A stretch of 64,000 bases of DNA. Origin: Cryptomeria japonica (taxonomy: Eukaryota; Streptophyta; Pinopsida; Cupressales; Cupressaceae). The position numbers and the translations under genes are program-made. Below are positions 55,290 to 64,000 of the stretch, piece by piece. The DNA lies in the NCBI RefSeq assembly GCF_030272615.1, contig NC_081410.1:122264640-122328639 (forward strand), in the 5' to 3' direction. Position 1 is the first letter of the stretch; every line of letters begins with the position of its first letter. The notes beneath the pieces are model-generated. The model did no database searches and was not told where the DNA came from. It was given only the letters and a program-made list of their open reading frames with translations.

Positions 55290-56100
55290 GTAGTGCATAG
55301 AAGACATTATTTGTGATAAGTTTAGCGCATATATAGGCACACAAACTATTCTATAGGATGCCTCAAATAAATGTGATCTCATGGAATATCGTGATTGTAG
55401 GATATACACAAAAGGGATTTGTTGAACAGGATTCAAAACTTTCAAGCAAATGCAATTGGTAGGTGTAAACACATAATCCAAAACCTTTTCCAACATCATC
55501 CCTTCCTGCACCAAAATGGAGCTTTGGAACAAGGTATGCAATCAATCAAAAGATAAAAGTTAGAGAGACTTTATCATATGTATGGACACCCATAAAACCT
55601 TAAAGAAAGTGCCCAAATATTTGTCAAATATTATCATTTAAAATGCTCTAATAGACATATATAAAGAATTGGGAAGCATAAAGAAGGAACATAAACTATT
55701 TGATAAAATATCTCGAATAAATGTGGTCCCATGGAATACCATGATCACAGGATATGCAAAATTATGTGAAATATTTGATAGAATGTCTTGAAGAAAAGTG
55801 TACTCATGGAATGCACCCATTGCAGATTATACACAAAATCAAATTTTCAATAATCTTTAGGAACTTTCAAGAAAATGTAATTGGTAGGTGTAAATCCAAA
55901 CTTTGCAACCTTTTCTAGCATCCTCATAGCTTGTACCAAAATTGGAGCTTTAGGACATGATATGGACATCCTTCAAATCATAAAGGATAGATCAATTTAT
56001 TAGATGGCATGGTTAGAACTACCCCAATAGACATTTATGTAAAATGTAGAAGCATAGACAAGGGGTGTGAATTATCCATTTACAAGGAATTATCCATCCC
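55290..56100 (+). pseudogene. PPR-protein gene fragment
   Basis: Plus-strand frames give LFYRMPQINVISWNIVIVGY, then TQKGFVEQDSK, a broken PA(P/K)..GALEQG-type segment, and further pieces with MWSHGIP..QDMQ and ENVIGRCKS. These are pentatricopeptide (PLS) consensus residues. Frame changes occur every few dozen residues. The order parallels the fragment at 10770-11290. Frames listed on the minus strand here are shadows. Confidence 0.7.
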
Positions 56101-60469
<4,369 letters not shown>

Positions 60470-61170
60470 CACTTTGTGCATATCCCACAAACATTCTATT
60501 CTTGAGACCACCTTCTTTTTAGGCATTTTGTCAACAGTTTTCATGCCTTGTTTACGCCTCCACATTTTCCATATATGTCTATTGGAGCATTTCCAACAAT
60601 AATATCTAATAAAAATTTGTCTTCAATTAAGCTTTAATATACATATGAAAAAATCCCTCTGTCAATTAAGGTTGTGGAGTTTGGCTCTAGATCCGTTGAT
60701 TGTATTTTGTTGAAATTTTCTGAAGCCTTTTGAACAATTCCTTTTACACATATCTTGCAAGCATGGCATTTCATGAGACCACATTTTTTAAGGCACTTTT
60801 TGCATACATATATATCAAAGCAGTTGCAACTATGATATCCCACATAATTCATTATCTTTCACTTGTGGTGGATGACCATACCTTGTTCCAAAGCTCCCAT
60901 TTTGACACAGGCAAGGAGGAGGATGGCAAAGATTGCAGCCGATTAGATCTTCCTGAAGGTTTCTGAAGCTTTTCCAATAGACACATTATGTGCATATCCT
61001 GCAATAGTAGCATTCTAGAAGACCAGGTTTCTGTGCATATCCTACAAACAATTTAGATGCGTTGTCTATTCTTCCACCTTTTGCACACATGTCTACAACA
61101 GGATTTCCTGAGGGACGCCCATACCCTGTTCCAAAGGTGCCATTTTTGGCACAGGCCATGAGTACGCATG
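60470..61170 (-). pseudogene. PPR-protein gene fragment (minus strand)
   Basis: Minus-strand frames read CVKMGALEQGMVIHH (near 60910-60870), YAQNVSIGKASE, GAPLEQGMG-like residues near 61130 and PLQRN-type pieces. These are the CA-K-GALEQG-IH signature of plant PLS-class PPR proteins. Stops and shifts are frequent. Its upstream side (61190-61560) shares a block with the upstream side of the PPR fragment at 10770. Confidence 0.7.
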
Positions 61171-61189
61171 AAAACTGTTTGGTTTGAAA

Positions 61190-61560
61190 AGTTTTTTGTC
61201 ATGTATGAACATAATATGGGCGGTAGGATAAAACGATTTAAAAAAGGTTTAAAATTTGCGCGGGCTTGAAAGCCAATGGAAACAAAGATGGTGAACGGTA
61301 AATGGGACGGTTGAAGAGGGCCGCGACTATTCTAGCTCCAAAATAGACCTTTCGTACAGCGTGCTAGTGATAGGATAGTAAATCGCAACCGTTAATTGCA
61401 AAATCGATGGTGTAAAACGTGACTAACATGCATGTTAGTCAATCCGTACTGTCTTTTAGGAGCCTGAATAGACGCGTTCGTTGAAGAGGGCCCACCAGCC
61501 ACCTAAGCATGGTCAGCACTTAGTGTGTGCTGTTTAAGCCAGCCCGTTGTGGGCCTGTTT
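61190..61560. repeat. Segments shared with the 8.8-kb and 10.5-kb regions
   Basis: 61333-61465 matches 8845-8960 in direct orientation (CTCCAAAATAGACCTTTCGT, TCAATCCGTACT). 61490-61545 matches 10465-10525 in inverse orientation (AACAGCACACACTAAG, CTTAGGTGGCTG, GGGCCC). The inverse match agrees with the opposite strands of the adjoining PPR fragments. No gene seen. Confidence 0.65.
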
Positions 61561-61753
61561 TCGAAGTGCAGTAGATAAAGCTCTCCTTAATAATCAAATA
61601 TTCAATTTAAAAATTATATATTAGTAGTATATTTATATTTAAAAAATATAGGTAAATTATGCTGAGAGATATCTTATAATAGAAGGAAATCTGACGATTG
61701 CAAGAATATTAGTAGTATATAAGAGTTTCAAAAATATGGTTAATAATAGAGTT

Positions 61754-61922
61754 ACAAGAGTGTAGTTTCTGGATTCGATTGTGTGTAAGATTTTTGGATC
61801 AACGTTTCGGATCACACTCCATGATCCATCATCAGGATGAAGAAAGTCATTTCACAGAGTGTGATCCGAAACGTTGATGCAAAAATCTTACACACAATTG
61901 AATCCAGAAATTACACTCTTGT
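61754..61922. mobile_element. MITE-like hairpin (fold-back) sequence
   Basis: ACAAGAGTGTAGTTTCTGGA at 61754 is the near-exact inverse of the sequence ending at 61922. The arms, about 65-70 bp, run through TGTGTGTAAGATTTTTG and CAACGTTTCGGATCACACTC. A ~35-bp spacer separates them. Arms differ at only a few positions. No coding capacity. No clear target duplication was seen, so a MITE label is tentative. Confidence 0.6.
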
Positions 61923-62189
61923 ATATGATGGATTGTGGAAATCTCTTAGAACTGAATAATAGAGTTGCTTAAGTATGACACTCTTCCACTATCATTTGAA
62001 TGTAACGGTTTCATATAGTTGGAGACAAGTGGCAAGGGTTCTATGTTATTTGGAGTAATAAAATAACACCTCCACAAAAACCAAAGATGGCATATTTCAT
62101 GCATTTACCCATCATTTGCATGTCAAATTGTTTCAAAATTGAATTTTTGTTTATGGACATTTTGATGTCATTGTAGATGTCTCTCAGCA

Positions 62190-63125
62190 TAATAAGCATC
62201 AATTTTTTTCATCTTTAATATAGTAATAATTAAATTATATAGGTTTAATAAAGCATTTTTCTTTCTAACAACCCCAATCATATATAACTAACAACTATTA
62301 ATAAATTAATAATATAATATTTTTTTCATATTCAAGGGAAATGGATAGGTAGGTCCAATATTTTGGAGCTTAGTTCTAGAAAGGGCAAACTCTCATTATT
62401 ATTCGGGATCAATGGTTAGGGTTCGAACATGTCTTCCAACCAAGGTAATTCTATGTGCACTACATCAATCTCAGATCTATATGAGACGAACCTAAAGCCT
62501 TTAACCAATTATGCCACCCGTTCAAACTAATGTTCATTTATTTATTGATTATCTATTAATCATTAATCTATGTTATCCACTATTTTCCAACATTCTCTAA
62601 TAGTGCTAACATAATAACATATTCAATTTATCAATTTTTATTTTTGTTTTTTTCATTTTGAAATTTAAAAAAAATACATGTAATAAAGCATCATTTTTTT
62701 TCATCTTTAATATAGTAATGATTAAATTATAGAGGTTTTATAAAACTTTTTTATTTCTAGCTACTCCTATCATTATATAACTAATATCTATTAATAAATC
62801 AACAATATTATACCTTTTTTTTATATTCGAGGGAAATCAACAAGTTAGTCCAACAACCTAGAGATTAGCTCTAGAAAGGTTGAGCCCCCCATAACCTCTT
62901 GGGATCGATGAATGGAGTCAGAATAAGCCTGCCAACCAAGATAAATCCAAGTGGAGAGAATCATTCCTATGACCTATAGGGGATAACCCAAAGCCCTTAA
63001 CCAAATATGGCACTCGGTCAAGCTCATTAACAATATTATGTTAATTTTTTTATTATTATTTATAAATTACTAATCTATGTTATGCATAATTTCCCAACAT
63101 TCCATAACATTGCTAACATAAGATT
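62190..63125. repeat. Two-copy direct repeat (~490-bp spacing)
   Basis: TTTTTTTCATCTTTAATATAGTAAT..ATTAAATTATA starts copies at about 62202 and 62694. GGGAAAT, TAG(G/T)TCCAA, CTCTAGAAAGG-like, GGGATC(A/G)ATG and AACCAA(T/A)TATG follow in the same order, and CTAATCTATGTTAT ends both. Copies are well diverged. The first has GGTTAGGGTTCGAACAT, resembling a pol III B box, so a tRNA-derived SINE is possible. No gene seen. Confidence 0.65.
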
Positions 63126-63675
63126 TTTTATGTTTGTGCATTTCAACAATTTTTTTTGAATCTTAATTTCTTTTGAAAATGCACAATTAATAATATTTTC
63201 AAACTTTCAAATATATTTTTTGAATTTTGATACCAATAAAGTAACTATTTTTATAAAAAATTTGTGCAAGCAATGGTTTCCTCCAAATACAATTAATATT
63301 TGAAGTTTACTACACTCCTATGCTACATCCTCCTTGAAAATGTGAGAACCTCTATCAGTATATGGAAGAGATACATGGTTGACCTTTGGCATCCTCATTA
63401 CCATGTATGTTCTTTCTTTCAATGCATGAATGAATAATCAAATGTGGATTTATATTTTTGGAGCATCATTAAATTGCTTCAATTATATTTTTCCTGTCCT
63501 TTTCGTTTTCCACCTAATAAACTACACAAAATGAATTGTGATATTTGGCAAGATTTTCATGACAATTAAAGAATTCAAAGATTAGAGGATTTTCCTTATT
63601 GAAAATAATGAATGTGGTACCACAAATGAGTAAGTGCACATGGGGGACCAAATTTTTTTCACCCTTTTTTAATCC
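63126..63675. other. AT-rich DNA, nothing recognised
   Basis: No gene, repeat or motif stood out on either strand. Confidence 0.5.
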
Positions 63676-63880
63676 CTAGAGACCATAACATGATCACATT
63701 ATGCTTTGGAGTGAGCGAGCCTTAGGCTCGGTCAATTCAAACCATAATGTGATCACATTATGATCGCATTATGGTCTATTCAAACCATAATGCAAGTGCA
63801 TTATGATGTGCTTGCATTATAGTCAATTAAAACCATAACACAAGTGTGTTATAATGTACTTGCATTATAATCTTTTGAAT
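63676..63880. repeat. Cluster of short palindromes around CATAATG..CATTATG
   Basis: ACCATAATGTGATCACATTATG, ATGATCGCATTATGGT, ACCATAATGCAAGTGCATTATG, CTTGCATTATAGT, ACCATAACACAAGTGTGTTATAATG and CTTGCATTATAAT follow one another at ~30-50 bp. Each half-site is matched by its inverse, so a long single strand could fold into several hairpins. The final 100 bases of the window (63900-64000) are a GA-rich tract. Confidence 0.7.
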
Positions 63881-64000
63881 ATAAGAATTTATAACCCTAA
63901 AGAGTGAGAAGCAAGGTAGAGAGGGGGGGGAGGGAGGTAGAGAGGTGAGAGAGAGAGAAAGGGAGGTAGAGAGGTGGGTAGAGAAGGGTAGTAGTAGAGG

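Overview
This window looks like plant nuclear DNA from a large, repeat-rich genome, plausibly a gymnosperm. It is AT-rich, and its genes are split by GT..AG introns. It holds a plant L1-type LINE ORF1, Ty3/gypsy and Sirevirus-like LTR elements with an initiator-Met primer site, and several decayed PPR genes. The plant assignment is firm; conifer is a guess from genome style. Only one ordinary host gene reads as intact: a two-exon gene at 9393-10255 (minus) for a 196-residue hydrophilic protein I do not recognise.

Layout. 1-1653: decayed LINE ORF1 (minus). About 1985-4330: decayed Ty3/gypsy pol and perhaps gag (minus). 4331-9392: AT-rich DNA with a ~230-380 bp repeat near 8.1-8.6 kb. 9393-10255: the intact gene. 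10770-11290: PPR fragment. 12323-54568: a nested block of mobile DNA (below). 55290-56100 and 60470-61170: two more PPR fragments, with AT-rich DNA and a pure (TC)66 tract between. 61.3-64 kb: short repeats, a hairpin element and palindromes.

The main discovery is a family of large DNA transposons, present as two nested copies called E1 and E2 here. Their ends share GTGCACAAAGATGGTGGTCA. E1 occupies 12323-54568 and is flanked by the 4-bp duplication TACT (12319-12322 and 54569-54572). E2 occupies 42063-53732, lies in the opposite orientation inside E1's right end, and is flanked by ATAT. Both copies carry the same convergent cargo: a multi-exon accessory gene at one end, a DDE-like transposase gene at the other, and between them a ~358-bp tandem array. 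Clusters of CpG-rich CGCGTACGCG palindromes lie near the termini. Array units repeat the terminal core GTGTGCACAAA. Both transposases carry stop codons, several of the CGA-to-TGA kind expected from methyl-cytosine decay.

E1 also contains a ~568-bp tandem repeat. Lying in that array is a Sirevirus-like LTR element (25371-39739) that keeps gag and a long second ORF but has no recognisable pol. Inside that second ORF sits a younger gag-protease-only Ty3/gypsy-like LTR element (28526-36319) with a clean GATAT duplication. The order of events reads: E1 insertion; then separately E2 into E1 and the Sirevirus-like element into E1's array; then the gag-protease element into the Sirevirus-like element. 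All calls are by eye from translation and motif reading; no database search was possible.
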